Below, piece by piece: positions 16,951 through 25,207 of a stretch of DNA of 64,000 nt. A model generated the notes under the pieces. That model saw only the letters and a list, made by a program, of their open reading frames with translations, searched no databases and had not been told where the DNA came from. The translations under genes were made by a program, and so were the position numbers. The stretch's first letter is position 1, and every line of letters begins with the position of its first letter. The stretch spans positions 2,356,001 to 2,420,000 of the forward strand of contig NZ_CP085081.1 in the NCBI RefSeq assembly GCF_023243115.1, given 5' to 3'. This DNA comes from Sediminicoccus sp. KRV36 (GTDB lineage Bacteria > Pseudomonadota > Alphaproteobacteria > Acetobacterales > Acetobacteraceae).

Positions 16951-18087
16951 TCAAATCACCCGCGCCCTGCCCCGCCACACCTGCCGCACCACCGGCATGG
17001 CCCCGTAACGCCCCAGCCGCACGAGATCGGCGCGCAGCCCGGCCTCCAGGCGCCCGCGATCGTTCAGATTGCACATGGCGGCGGGCCCGCTTGTGATGGT
17101 GGCGATGGCGCGCGGCAGGCCGATTTCGGCCGCGATCAGGAAGGCGGCCTCGATCAGCGCGGGCGGCACGTAATCGCTGGCCAACACATGCACCGCGCCG
17201 GCGCGGACCAGGTCCATGGCGGCGACATTGCCCGAATGGCTGCCGCCGCGCACGATATTGGGCGAACCCGCGATGACGCCGACGCCGATTCGCGCGGCCT
17301 CCAGGGCGGCTTCCATCGTCACCGGAAACTCGCTGACGCGGATGCCGTCCTCGGCATTGCGGCGCACCTCGCTCGCATCCTCGTCATCATGGCTGGCCAG
17401 CGGGATGTTGCGGCCGGCGAAGCGGTCAATGACGAGGCGGCGCTGGCGCTCGCGCAGCTCGGCCCGCTGCGCCTGGAGCTTGAGGATGCGGATTTCCACC
17501 TCGGCGTCGGTCATGCGCGTCTGCTTGATGCGCATGGCCCGATAGCGGGCCAGGTCCCGGTACTGGCCGACACCAGGCGAGTGGTCCATCAGGCTGACCA
17601 TGGCAATCAGCGGATGGTCCGCCACCCCTTCCAGCAGGGCCGGCATGTCGCGCGCGGGGAGTTCGCAGCGCAGATGCAGCAGATGCTCAGCCTTCATGAA
17701 GGGCTGGCCGTGCAGCGCCGCCAGGTCCCGCACGCCGTCATGGAAGGTCTGGTCGCGCCCCTGATCAAAGCCGAGATCGCCCAGGCACAGCGCATCCAGC
17801 ACGGTGGTGACACCGGCGGCGGCGCATTGCGCGTCATGCGAGATGAAGGCCGAGACCGAGGGCCAGCGCGCATTGGCGCGGGGCTGCACCTGCCGTTCCA
17901 GATTATCCGTGTGCACATCCACCACACCGGGGATGATCACATCGCCCTCGCAATCCAGGGCGCTGGCGTGGTGGGCGCGGCCGGGCTGGATGTCGGCGAT
18001 GCGGCCATCGCGCAGGAGCAGCGTGCCCTCCATCTCCGCCTCGGGCAGGATGAGGCGGGCATTGGTCAAAACCGTCTCTGTCGTCAT
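16951..18087 (-). CDS. phnM: alpha-D-ribose 1-methylphosphonate 5-triphosphate diphosphatase PhnM
   Basis: 378-residue amidohydrolase-fold enzyme that removes pyrophosphate from the ribosyl-triphosphate phosphonate before C-P cleavage. Metal motif H59-T-D61 in VVDVHTDNLERQ, then the PRANARWP block, MDHSPGVGQ near 188, IPLASHDDED near 248, GSPNIVRGGSHSGNVAA near 287 and VLASDYVPPALI near 322, all PhnM landmarks. Start ATG 18087 overlaps the phnL stop. This is the canonical copy; a divergent second copy lies at 23384. Confidence 0.94.
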   Translation of the reverse strand: MTTETVLTNARLILPEAEMEGTLLLRDGRIADIQPGRAHHASALDCEGDVIIPGVVDVHTDNLERQVQPRANARWPSVSAFISHDAQCAAAGVTTVLDALCLGDLGFDQGRDQTFHDGVRDLAALHGQPFMKAEHLLHLRCELPARDMPALLEGVADHPLIAMVSLMDHSPGVGQYRDLARYRAMRIKQTRMTDAEVEIRILKLQAQRAELRERQRRLVIDRFAGRNIPLASHDDEDASEVRRNAEDGIRVSEFPVTMEAALEAARIGVGVIAGSPNIVRGGSHSGNVAAMDLVRAGAVHVLASDYVPPALIEAAFLIAAEIGLPRAIATITSGPAAMCNLNDRGRLEAGLRADLVRLGRYGAMPVVRQVWRGRARVI

Positions 18088-18782
18088 GCGGCGTCTTCTA
18101 CCGGAAGAATCTCATGCGTGCGATCCGCGACCCGGTCCCGCACCTCGATGTCGTGGAAGATGCCGACCAGGGCGGCACCCCGCGCCTTGGCCTCGGCGAT
18201 CAGGGCGATCACCACCTCTCGATTGCCGGCGTCCAGGCTGGCGGTGGGCTCATCGAGCAGCAGGATGGGGTAGTCGGGCGCGAAGCCGCGCGCCAGGTTC
18301 ACCCGCTGCTGCTCCCCGCCCGAAAAGGTGGCGGGCGGCAGGCCATGCAGGCGGGGCGGCAGGTTGAGGCGCGTCAGCAGCGCCGTGGCGCGCGCCTCGG
18401 CCTCTGCGCGGGGCATGCCGCGCGCACTCAGGGGTTCCGCCACCACATCGCGCGCCGAGACGCGCGGGATGACGCGCAGGAATTGCGAGACATAGCCCAG
18501 CGTCTCCAGCCGGATTTCACGGACAAGGCGCGGATCGGCGGCGGCGAGGTCCACTTCCGCGCCGCGATGGGTGAGCCAGATATGCCCCGAATCGCTGCCG
18601 TAATTGCCTTGCAGGCAACGCATCAGCGTGGATTTGCCGGCACCTGACGGCCCGGTGAGGGCCACGCATTCGCCGGGCATGACGGCCAGCGCCTCATCGC
18701 GCAGGACGTCAAAGCCGATGCCGCCCTGCAGATGCAGGGTGAAGCCCTTGGCCAGGGCTTCCACGCGAATCGCGGCCCTCAT
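18084..18782 (-). CDS. phnL: C-P lyase complex ATP-binding protein PhnL
   Basis: 232-residue ABC-type ATPase without a transporter partner, a subunit associated with the C-P lyase core. Walker A GPSGAGKST, the Q-loop region RLETLGYVSQFLRVIPRVSARDVVAEPL (PhnL wording), signature FSGGEQQRVNLARGFA, Walker B ILLLDEPTASLD, and H-loop FHDIEVRDRVADR. Overlaps phnK and phnM by 4 bases on either side. Confidence 0.94.
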   Translation of the reverse strand: MRAAIRVEALAKGFTLHLQGGIGFDVLRDEALAVMPGECVALTGPSGAGKSTLMRCLQGNYGSDSGHIWLTHRGAEVDLAAADPRLVREIRLETLGYVSQFLRVIPRVSARDVVAEPLSARGMPRAEAEARATALLTRLNLPPRLHGLPPATFSGGEQQRVNLARGFAPDYPILLLDEPTASLDAGNREVVIALIAEAKARGAALVGIFHDIEVRDRVADRTHEILPVEDAA

Positions 18783-19552
18783 GCCGAGAGCACCGAGGCG
18801 ACGAGGAGCTGCGTGTATTCATGCCGCGGATCATCCAGCACGCGATCGGCCAGGCCCTGTTCCACGATGCGCCCATGCCGCATGACGATGATGCGATGCG
18901 CGAGCAGCCGGGCGGCGGCAATGTCATGCGTCACGAAAAACACCGCGAGGCCGAGTTCGGCGACCAGCCCGCGGATCAGATCCAGCAGCCGCGCCTGGAC
19001 GCTGACATCAAGGCCCCCCGTGGGCTCATCCATGAAGACGAGGCGCGGCTGCGTGACCAGGCAGCGGGCGATCTGCAGGCGCTGCTGCATCCCGCCCGAG
19101 AAGTTGCGCGGCGCCTCGTCAATCCGGGCCGGGTCCATTTCCACGCGGGCCATCCAGTCGGCGGCGGCGGCGCGGATTTCGGCGTAGTTGCGCGCACCGG
19201 CCGCCATCAGCCGCTCACCGATATTGCCGCCGGCGGAGATGCCCATGCGCAGGCCATCGCGCGCATTCTGGTGGACGAAGCCCCATTCGCTGCGCATCAG
19301 GCGGCGCTTGGCCGCCTCGCTCAGCGAGCCGATCTCCTGGGGCGTGCCCGCCGCGTCGCGGTAGAGCACGTGGCCGGACTGGGCATCGAGCGCGCCGGCC
19401 AGCACGCGCAACAGCGTGGATTTGCCCGAACCGCTTTCACCGACAATGGCGACGACTTCGCCCGGGTGGATGTCCAGCGCCACATCATCCAGCGCGCGCA
19501 CGGCGCCGAAGCGCAGATGCAGCCCGGCAGCTTCCAGCAAGGGCGCGCTCAT
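18779..19552 (-). CDS. phnK: C-P lyase complex ATP-binding protein PhnK
   Basis: 257-residue ATPase of the OppF-like type. Walker A GESGSGKST, WGFVHQNARDGLRMGISAGGNIGERLMA (PhnK-specific stretch), signature FSGGMQQRLQIARCL, Walker B LVFMDEPTGGLDVSVQARLLDL, and H-loop THDIAAARLLAHR. PhnK binds the PhnGHIJ core through PhnJ in E. coli. Overlaps phnJ and phnL. Confidence 0.94.
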   Translation of the reverse strand: MSAPLLEAAGLHLRFGAVRALDDVALDIHPGEVVAIVGESGSGKSTLLRVLAGALDAQSGHVLYRDAAGTPQEIGSLSEAAKRRLMRSEWGFVHQNARDGLRMGISAGGNIGERLMAAGARNYAEIRAAAADWMARVEMDPARIDEAPRNFSGGMQQRLQIARCLVTQPRLVFMDEPTGGLDVSVQARLLDLIRGLVAELGLAVFFVTHDIAAARLLAHRIIVMRHGRIVEQGLADRVLDDPRHEYTQLLVASVLSA

Positions 19553-20460
19553 CGCCCCTGATTCTCGCCGCAGTGATCCGTGTCCGAGCAGACATAGATG
19601 CGCTGGCCTTGGTCATCGGCGATGATCTCATCAAGGTAGCTGGTGGTGCTGCCGCAGGCCGAGCAGGCATGGGGTGCCCGCATCGGGCGGAAGGGATGGT
19701 CGTCGAAATCCAGGCTTTGCACGCTGGTATAGGGCGGCACGGCGTAGATCTTTTTCTCGCGCCCCGCGCCGAACAGCATGATGGCGGGCGACATGTGCAG
19801 CTTCGGATTGTCAAAGCCCGGAATGGGCGAGGGCGACATGAGGTAGCGCCCGCCCACCATGACGGGGTGGTTGTAGCTGCTGCCCGCCTCGCCCTGGCGG
19901 GCGATATCCTCATAGAGCTTCACCTGCGCCAGGCTGTAATCGCCCAGCGCATGCAGGCGGCGTGTCTCGGCCAGGCGCGGTTCGAGCTTGAAGAGCGGCT
20001 CGGGCATCGGCACCTGGAAGACCATCACCTGGCCCTCGCGCAGGGGGCGTTCGGGGATGCGGTGGCGGGTCTGGATGATCGTCGCCTCGGCCGTGTGGGT
20101 GGTGGTGGCGACGCCGGCGACGCGGGCGAAAAAGGCGCGGATGCTGACGGCATTGGTCGTGTCATCCGCCCCCTGGTCAATCACCTTCAGCACATCGCGC
20201 GGGCCGAGGATGGCGGCCGTCACCTGGATGCCGCCCGTACCCCAGCCATAGGGCAGCGGCATTTCGCGGGCGCCGAAGGGGATCTGGTGCCCCGGGATGG
20301 CCAGCGCCTTGAGGATGGCGCGGCGGATCATCCGCTTCGTCGCCTCATCCAGATAGGCGAAGTTATAGGCCGCATCCGGCCCGGCCGATGCGGGGTTCGG
20401 GGCTACGCCCGCCGTCGCATCGGGGGGATTGGGCGCATTGCGTGGCGGCATGATGTTCAT
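19549..20460 (-). CDS. phnJ: alpha-D-ribose 1-methylphosphonate 5-phosphate C-P-lyase PhnJ
   Basis: 303-residue radical-SAM enzyme that breaks the carbon-phosphorus bond. The family block FAYLDEATKRMIRRAILKA is near residue 35, followed by PFGAREMPLPYGWGTGGIQ. The four cluster cysteines are present at C266, C269, C291 and C297, with spacing C-x2-C-x21-C-x5-C, identical to that of E. coli PhnJ, so the [4Fe-4S] site is intact. Overlaps phnI and phnK by 4 bases. Confidence 0.96.
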   Translation of the reverse strand: MNIMPPRNAPNPPDATAGVAPNPASAGPDAAYNFAYLDEATKRMIRRAILKALAIPGHQIPFGAREMPLPYGWGTGGIQVTAAILGPRDVLKVIDQGADDTTNAVSIRAFFARVAGVATTTHTAEATIIQTRHRIPERPLREGQVMVFQVPMPEPLFKLEPRLAETRRLHALGDYSLAQVKLYEDIARQGEAGSSYNHPVMVGGRYLMSPSPIPGFDNPKLHMSPAIMLFGAGREKKIYAVPPYTSVQSLDFDDHPFRPMRAPHACSACGSTTSYLDEIIADDQGQRIYVCSDTDHCGENQGR

Positions 20461-21533
20461 TGCTGTTCATCCCAACGCGCGCGAATGCTGCGCAGCTTTT
20501 CCAGCTCGCTCTGGAAATCCACGTGATGCGGTAGCTTCAGATGCTCGACGAAGCCGGTGGCTTCCACATTATCGGCATGCAGCAGGACGAATTCGGCATC
20601 CTGCGCGGGGGCGGTCACATCCTCGCCGAGTTCGCGCGCCATCAGGGCGCGGTCCACCAGGGCCATGGCCATGGCGCGGCGCTCGCCATGGCCCATGGCC
20701 AGGCCATAGCCGCGGGTGAATTGCGGTGGTGCGGCGGCGCTGCCGGCGAATTGATTGACCATCTGGCATTCGGTCACGGTGATGTCGCCAATGCTGATGG
20801 CGAAGCCGAGTTCGGCGGGTGCCAGCATCACCTCCACTTCGCCCATGCGCAGTTCGGCCACGAAGGGATGCGCGTTGCCATAGCCGCGCTGGGTGGAATA
20901 GCCGAGGCCGAGCAGAAACCCCTCATCACCGCGCGCGAGCGATTGCAGGCGCAAGGCGCGCGGCGTGGGGAAGGGCAGGGGCTCGCGCGTCAAATCGGGC
21001 GGCGGCGTGCCGTCATCCGGCGCATCGCGCGCCATCAGGCCCTCGCGCGCCAGGAGCTCCGTCACGCGCGGCATGGTGGCCTGCGCTGCCTCGGCCTCCT
21101 GGGGGGCGTGGCCGCCCCCGGATGCTTCCGCCGCCATGGCGAAATCCAGCAGGCGATGCGTGTAGTCGAAGGTGGGGCCAAGCACCTGGCCGCCGGGCAG
21201 ATCCTTGTAGGTGGCGCTGATGCGGCGCTGCACGCGCATGGCCCCCGTATCCACCGGCTCGCAGGCGGCAAAGCGCGAGAGGGTGTTGCGATAGGCGCGC
21301 AGCAGGAAGGCCGCCTCGATCAGATCGCCCCGCGCCTGCTGGATCGCCAGCGCCGCGAGGCCGCGATCATGGCAGCTGCCCTCCGCCATCACGCGATCCA
21401 CGGCGAGGCCGAGCTGCTGCTCGATCTGCGCGGGCGTGAGGGCGGGGAGCGCTTCATCCCCGCGCCGGCGCTCGGCCAGCCAGGCATGCGCGGCCTCGAT
21501 CGCCGCTTCGCCACCCTTGACCGCGACATACAT
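20457..21533 (-). CDS. phnI: C-P lyase core subunit PhnI
   Basis: 358-residue nucleosidase-type subunit that, with PhnG, PhnH and PhnL, couples ATP ribose to the phosphonate. It starts MYVAVKGGEAAIEAAH, the conserved PhnI N-terminus. Further conserved blocks: SRFAACEPVDTGAMRVQRRISATYKDLPGG region near residues 90-120, LGPTFDYTHRLLDFA, GLGYSTQRGYGNAHPF near 222, and GYGLAMGHGERRAM near 290. ATG 21533 shares one base with the phnH stop; the longer open frame upstream is shadow. Confidence 0.94.
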   Translation of the reverse strand: MYVAVKGGEAAIEAAHAWLAERRRGDEALPALTPAQIEQQLGLAVDRVMAEGSCHDRGLAALAIQQARGDLIEAAFLLRAYRNTLSRFAACEPVDTGAMRVQRRISATYKDLPGGQVLGPTFDYTHRLLDFAMAAEASGGGHAPQEAEAAQATMPRVTELLAREGLMARDAPDDGTPPPDLTREPLPFPTPRALRLQSLARGDEGFLLGLGYSTQRGYGNAHPFVAELRMGEVEVMLAPAELGFAISIGDITVTECQMVNQFAGSAAAPPQFTRGYGLAMGHGERRAMAMALVDRALMARELGEDVTAPAQDAEFVLLHADNVEATGFVEHLKLPHHVDFQSELEKLRSIRARWDEQQ

Positions 21534-22102
21534 CAGCCTTGCTCCGTGATTCGCGTGGTGCGCGGCAGTGCCGCGAGGCAGGGGCCCGCAGCCAGCACGA
21601 GGTCCACGCCGCAGGGGAATTGCGCACCATTCGCGGCCCATTGGGCGAGGAAATCCGCGGGCAGGCCGGACACGGACAGCCAGTGTTCCTGCGCGATGCC
21701 GGGGCCCGTCAGCCGCCAGCCCGCATCCGCCTGGAGGCCGGGCACCTGCAGGATCAGCGTCGCACTGTCCTGCGGGGTTTCATCGCGGCCGGGATTGAGT
21801 GTCGCAAGTGCGGGCATGCCGCGGGTCGCCAGCAGGAATTGCGCCTCATCCGGCGTGGCCACGAAGGCCGCGCCGGTGTGGAAGGCCAGCCATTCCAGCG
21901 CCTCGCCCTCGGCATCCGTCCAGACGGGCGTTTCGGCATCGGCCAGGGCGAGGAGTGCGGCGGCGGCGGCCGGCTCCAGCCCGGCGGGCAGGTCATCCAG
22001 GACGGCGCAGCGCTGGATGCGGCCGGGGCGCGCCATCGCGTTCATCAGCGCCGCGAAGCATTCCTGCGCGCCGAACACGGCATCCACGAAGCCGGGCTTC
22101 AT
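21533..22102 (-). CDS. phnH: C-P lyase core subunit PhnH
   Basis: 189 residues, about the usual PhnH length. It begins MKPGFVDAVFGAQECFAALMNAMARPGRI, the family N-terminus (F-R-x-x-M-x-A-M-A-R-P-G pattern). Later features are LALADAETPVWTD and a C-terminal GVDLVLAAGPCLAALPRTTRI. ATG 22102 is internal to a longer Ser/Pro-rich open frame and is chosen from this homology. Ten bases separate it from phnG. Confidence 0.92.
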   Translation of the reverse strand: MKPGFVDAVFGAQECFAALMNAMARPGRIQRCAVLDDLPAGLEPAAAAALLALADAETPVWTDAEGEALEWLAFHTGAAFVATPDEAQFLLATRGMPALATLNPGRDETPQDSATLILQVPGLQADAGWRLTGPGIAQEHWLSVSGLPADFLAQWAANGAQFPCGVDLVLAAGPCLAALPRTTRITEQG

Positions 22103-22112
22103 CGGGCGTTCC

Positions 22113-22562
22113 TCATCGCATGGTGGCCAGGGTGGCGAAGCGGACTTCGGTGGCGGCGGCGCGCCGCGCCGTGAGTTCGGCCTGCGCCTGCTGCCGCTCC
22201 CGCAGGGGCGCGATGACCGTGGCGAGGAGCCGGGCGCGCCATTCGGGCTGTTGCAGGCAGGCATCGAGCAGGGCGGCCAATTCAGCGGCGCGGCGGTCCC
22301 GCCCCAGGCGCCAGCAATGGCCGAGCGTGCCGCCCTCCAGGCTGACCGTGCAGCGGGTGATGGTGGCCTCGCCCAGGTTGAAGGCCGCGCCGTCGCCGCC
22401 GGCGCGGCCGCGCAGCATGGTCAGGCCGATCTCGGGGCCGCGCACGACGCGATGGGCGGGCAGGGGCGGCGCCGTGGCCAGCAGGGCCTCGATCTCGGCG
22501 GCTTCGGCGCGGGCCAGAACGGCCATCCAGGCGGGGCGGTCCAGGGTTTCGGCGATGATCAT
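22113..22562 (-). CDS. phnG: C-P lyase core subunit PhnG
   Basis: 149-residue subunit. Seen: RPAWMAVLARAEAAEIEALL, PEIGLTMLRGRAGGDGAAFNLGEATITRC (PhnG core, near residues 45-72) and LGHCWRLGRDRRAAELAALLDA. First gene of the C-P lyase operon. No Shine-Dalgarno site precedes ATG 22562: the bases immediately upstream are the predicted PhnF operator (22564-22573), so the message may be leaderless or nearly so. Confidence 0.93.
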   Translation of the reverse strand: MIIAETLDRPAWMAVLARAEAAEIEALLATAPPLPAHRVVRGPEIGLTMLRGRAGGDGAAFNLGEATITRCTVSLEGGTLGHCWRLGRDRRAAELAALLDACLQQPEWRARLLATVIAPLRERQQAQAELTARRAAATEVRFATLATMR

Positions 22563-22563
22563 T

Positions 22564-22573
22564 TGTCTAGACA
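22564..22573. promoter_or_regulatory. predicted PhnF operator (perfect palindrome) in the phnG-phnF divergent region
   Basis: The 45-base gap between divergent phnG and phnF contains the perfect palindrome TGTCTAGACA, one base from the phnG start codon. HutC-subfamily GntR regulators, to which PhnF belongs, bind sites of the GTCTAGAC type. On the minus strand TTGACC (22600-22595) could be a -35 with a weak -10 near 22577-22572, so the repressor would cover the start of transcription. The site is seen directly; binding is inferred. Confidence 0.6.
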
Positions 22574-22607
22574 GCTAAACATCCGACCGGGTATGGTCAA
22601 GCCGTAA

Positions 22608-23381
22608 ATGCCACTTCGGAGCCTCGGCTTGGTTGAAACTTCCATGACGTTCCAGGACACGCCGCTGGATCGCGGCGCGGGAATCGCGCTCTGGCGCCAG
22701 ATCGGCGCGACGCTTGAGGCCGCGATCCGGGAGGGGCTCCATGCGCCAGGCCAGCGCCTGCCGACCGAGGCGGAGCTGGCGCAGCGCTTCCGCGTCAATC
22801 GCCACACCATCCGCCGCGCCATGGAGGAGCTGGAGTCGCGCGGCGTCGTGCGGGTCGAGCAGGGGCGCGGCAGCTTCGTGGCCGAGGATGTGCTGGACTA
22901 TCCGCTGGGCCCCCGCACGCGCTTCAGCGAGATCATTCGCGCGCAGAATCGCGAGCCCGCGGGCCGCCTGCTGCGTCTCGTGGAAATTCCCGCCGAGCCG
23001 CGCATCGCCGAGCTGCTGGAATTGCGCCGCGGGCGGATGGTGATCCTGGCCGAGCGGATCGCCATGGCCGATGGCCGGCCCGTGGCCATCGGCTCGCACC
23101 ATTTTCCCGCCACGCGTTTCAGCGGGATCATCGGGCTGCTGCGGGAGAATTCCTCCATCACGCATGCGCTGGCCGCCTGCGGCGTGCCCGATTACCGCCG
23201 GCGCGTGACGCGCATCACGGCCCGCATGCCCAGCGCTGAGGAGGCCGAGCTGCTGCAGCAATCGCGCAGCCGCCCCGTGCTGGTGAGTGAGGCGGTGAAT
23301 GTGGATGGTGCCGGCAAGCCCGTGGATGCCACGCTGACCCGCTATGCCGCGGGGCGCACGCAACTGGTGGTGGAGTCCTGA
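22608..23381 (+). CDS. phnF: GntR-family transcriptional regulator PhnF (HutC subfamily)
   Basis: 257-residue repressor-type protein. The winged HTH occupies about residues 28-92, with LPTEAELAQRFRVNRHTIRRAMEELESRGVVRVEQGRGSFV, followed by a UTRA effector domain from about 105 (TRFSEIIRAQNREPAGRLL, with LAERIAMADGRPVAIGSHHFP and SRSRPVLVSEAVNVD). Divergent from phnG and two bases upstream of the second phnM. Alternative start ATG 22644 (245 aa); neither has a clear ribosome site. Probably controls phnGHIJKLM and itself via the palindrome at 22564. Confidence 0.91.
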   Translation: MPLRSLGLVETSMTFQDTPLDRGAGIALWRQIGATLEAAIREGLHAPGQRLPTEAELAQRFRVNRHTIRRAMEELESRGVVRVEQGRGSFVAEDVLDYPLGPRTRFSEIIRAQNREPAGRLLRLVEIPAEPRIAELLELRRGRMVILAERIAMADGRPVAIGSHHFPATRFSGIIGLLRENSSITHALAACGVPDYRRRVTRITARMPSAEEAELLQQSRSRPVLVSEAVNVDGAGKPVDATLTRYAAGRTQLVVES

Positions 23382-23383
23382 GC

Positions 23384-24529
23384 ATGTCCCCGAAGATTCC
23401 GCCGTCCTGGAAGCTCTCCGGCGGCTGCGTGCTGCGCGATGGCCGGTTGCAGGCGGGCGCCGTGGCGCTGGCCGGCGGCCGCATCGCCGAGCAGGCCGAT
23501 GCGGTGCGGCAATTCGACGCATCGGGGCTGCTGGTGCTGCCCGGCATCGTGGATATCCATGGCGATGCGCATGAGCGCGCGCTGCAACCGCGCCCCAATG
23601 TGGATTTCCCGCCCGATTTCGCGTTGCGGGACGCGGCCCGGCAATGCCTCGCCGCCGGCATCACCACGGCCTATCTGGGGGTGACGCTCTCCTGGGAGCC
23701 GGGCTTGCGCTCGCTGCCGGCCTTCCTGGCCATGCTGGAGGCGCTGCGCACGCCGCCGGCCGGGCCCGAGTTGCGCGTGCATCTGCGCTTCGAGGCGGAC
23801 AACTTCGCGGCCGAGCCGGCGGCGCTGGCCGCGATGGCGGCGGGCCAGGTGCATCTGCTGGGCTTCAACGACCACACGCCCAGCATCGTGAAGAAGCTTG
23901 CCAACCCCAAGGAACTTGGGAAATACGCGGGCAGGGCGGGGGTGAGCGAGGCTGAGCTGGTGGCCCTGGCCGATGCCGCCTTCGGCGGGCGGGCCCAGGT
24001 GCCGGCCTTGCGCGCCCGCATGGCCACGGCCGCGCGCGCCGCCGGCATCCCGATGCTGAGCCATGATGACGCGACCCTGGCGGACCGCGTGCTGTTCCGC
24101 GCGCTCGGCGCCAGCATCTGCGAATTCCCGATGGCCGAGGACGTCGCGGCCGATGCGCGCGCGGCGGGCGAGGCGGTGGTGATGGGCGCGCCCAATGTGG
24201 TGCGCGGCGGCAGCCATCTGGGCTGGGCCAGCGCGGCCCCCCTGGCCGAACGCGGCCTGGTGACCGTGCTGGCGAGTGACTATCACTGGCCCGCCCTGCT
24301 GGCCGCGCCCTTCCGCCTGGCGGGGCGCTGCGTGCTGGATCTGGCTGCAAGCTGGGCGCTGGTTTCCAGCAACCCGGCCGATGCGCTGGGCCTCAAGGAT
24401 CGCGGCCGGATCGCGCCGGGCCTGCGGGGTGACCTGGCCGTGACGACGCATGAGGGCGAACTCGTGGCGGTATTCTGCGCGGGTGACCTCGCCTGGCTGG
24501 CGCCGCAGGGGAGTGGCCGTCTGGCCTGA
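23384..24529 (+). CDS. phnM: second PhnM-like amidohydrolase
   Basis: 381 residues, clearly PhnM-related but divergent from the copy at 16951. The metal motif is H59-G-D61 in IVDIHGDAHERALQPRP (HTD with NLERQ in the other copy). It keeps FNDHTPSI (MDHSPGV in the other), IPMLSHDDAT, GAPNVVRGGSHLGWASA and VLASDYHWPALL, so the active-site frame is intact. It lies directly after phnF (2-base gap) and diverges from the main operon. It could process a differently substituted ribosyl phosphonate, or be an alpha-D-ribose 1-methylphosphonate 5-triphosphate diphosphatase isozyme. Confidence 0.88.
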   Translation: MSPKIPPSWKLSGGCVLRDGRLQAGAVALAGGRIAEQADAVRQFDASGLLVLPGIVDIHGDAHERALQPRPNVDFPPDFALRDAARQCLAAGITTAYLGVTLSWEPGLRSLPAFLAMLEALRTPPAGPELRVHLRFEADNFAAEPAALAAMAAGQVHLLGFNDHTPSIVKKLANPKELGKYAGRAGVSEAELVALADAAFGGRAQVPALRARMATAARAAGIPMLSHDDATLADRVLFRALGASICEFPMAEDVAADARAAGEAVVMGAPNVVRGGSHLGWASAAPLAERGLVTVLASDYHWPALLAAPFRLAGRCVLDLAASWALVSSNPADALGLKDRGRIAPGLRGDLAVTTHEGELVAVFCAGDLAWLAPQGSGRLA

Positions 24530-24554
24530 GGGCGTTGGGTGAAGCCCCCGGGCT

Positions 24555-24896
24555 TCAGGCCTCGGGGATGCCGTCCGGCCCGGCATAGCGCTGGAGCGTG
24601 GCGCCGGCGGCGACATGGGGATAACCCTTGGCGCCCTTGGGCCAGCCCCTGGCGAAGGCGGCCACCTCGGCATGGTCCATCTTGCGGATCGTGCGGACCA
24701 GCATCTTCGCCGCCTTGGCGGGCTTGAGCCGCTGGGTGCGCAGCAGGTGCTGGTGCCATTCGCGCGCCCGCAGCGGGCACCAATCCACCAGGGCTTCATG
24801 CAGCGCGCGGCGCACCTCGGGCGGCAGCTCCTCCAGGGCGCGATAGGCGTCGCCCTTCAGGGGGCTATAGGGCCGGGTTGCCGTGTTGTTGTCCAT
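24555..24896 (-). CDS. hypothetical protein (DUF6525-like)
   Basis: 113 residues, basic and helical: PPEVRRALHEALVDWCPLRAREWHQHLL followed by LVRTIRKMDHAEVAAFARGWPKGAKGYPHVAAGATLQRY. The pattern of a short N-terminal helix pair and a C-terminal A.GY..PH.AA.ATLQRY block resembles the DUF6525 proteins of alphaproteobacteria, as far as I recall. No signal peptide or TM. Convergent with the second phnM; lies just outside the tRNA-Asn element. Function unknown. Confidence 0.65.
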   Translation of the reverse strand: MDNNTATRPYSPLKGDAYRALEELPPEVRRALHEALVDWCPLRAREWHQHLLRTQRLKPAKAAKMLVRTIRKMDHAEVAAFARGWPKGAKGYPHVAAGATLQRYAGPDGIPEA

Positions 24897-25032
24897 GCGC
24901 GGCTTTAACCCCGGGGATGCGGTTTTGCGAAGCGTTTCCTGGCGCTGTGGCCCTGCGCTGGGTGCAGGGCAATCACGTCTCTGCGCCCACCGTTTGGCGG
25001 GACATTGCTACGCAACTGAATGGAAGGGAAAA

Positions 25033-25047
25033 ATGGCTCCGGCGGTA
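25033..25047. repeat. left attachment-site repeat (partial tRNA-Asn 3' end)
   Basis: ATGGCTCCGGCGGTA; identical to 27800-27814. It carries 14 bases of the tRNA-Asn 3' end (CCA, discriminator, acceptor 3' strand, start of T-stem) without the rest of the tRNA, and the match stops at the next base on each side. Confidence 0.82.
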
Positions 25048-25171
25048 TGAGCCATATTGTCGTCTCTGAGTGTTTCACCGCGTCTCCAGGATCTTTCTGA
25101 AACCCAGGTAAAACGCCGAGTTGAGGACTAATGACGGCTCTCGCTGCCTCATGGTATCTCATCGAAGCTCA

Positions 25172-25202
25172 AGGGGGCCAGGGGGGCCAGCAAGGGGGCC
25201 AG
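25172..25202 (+). repeat. triplicate GGGGGCCAG repeats upstream of integrase
   Basis: Three closely spaced copies of a GGGGGCCAG-like unit (25172-25181, 25181-25190, 25192-25202) directly before the integrase start. Two related AGGGGGCC-type units lie near the other end of the element (27729-27747). The position near both ends is what arm-type integrase sites show; this is inference. Confidence 0.4.
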
Positions 25203-25207
25203 AGAGG

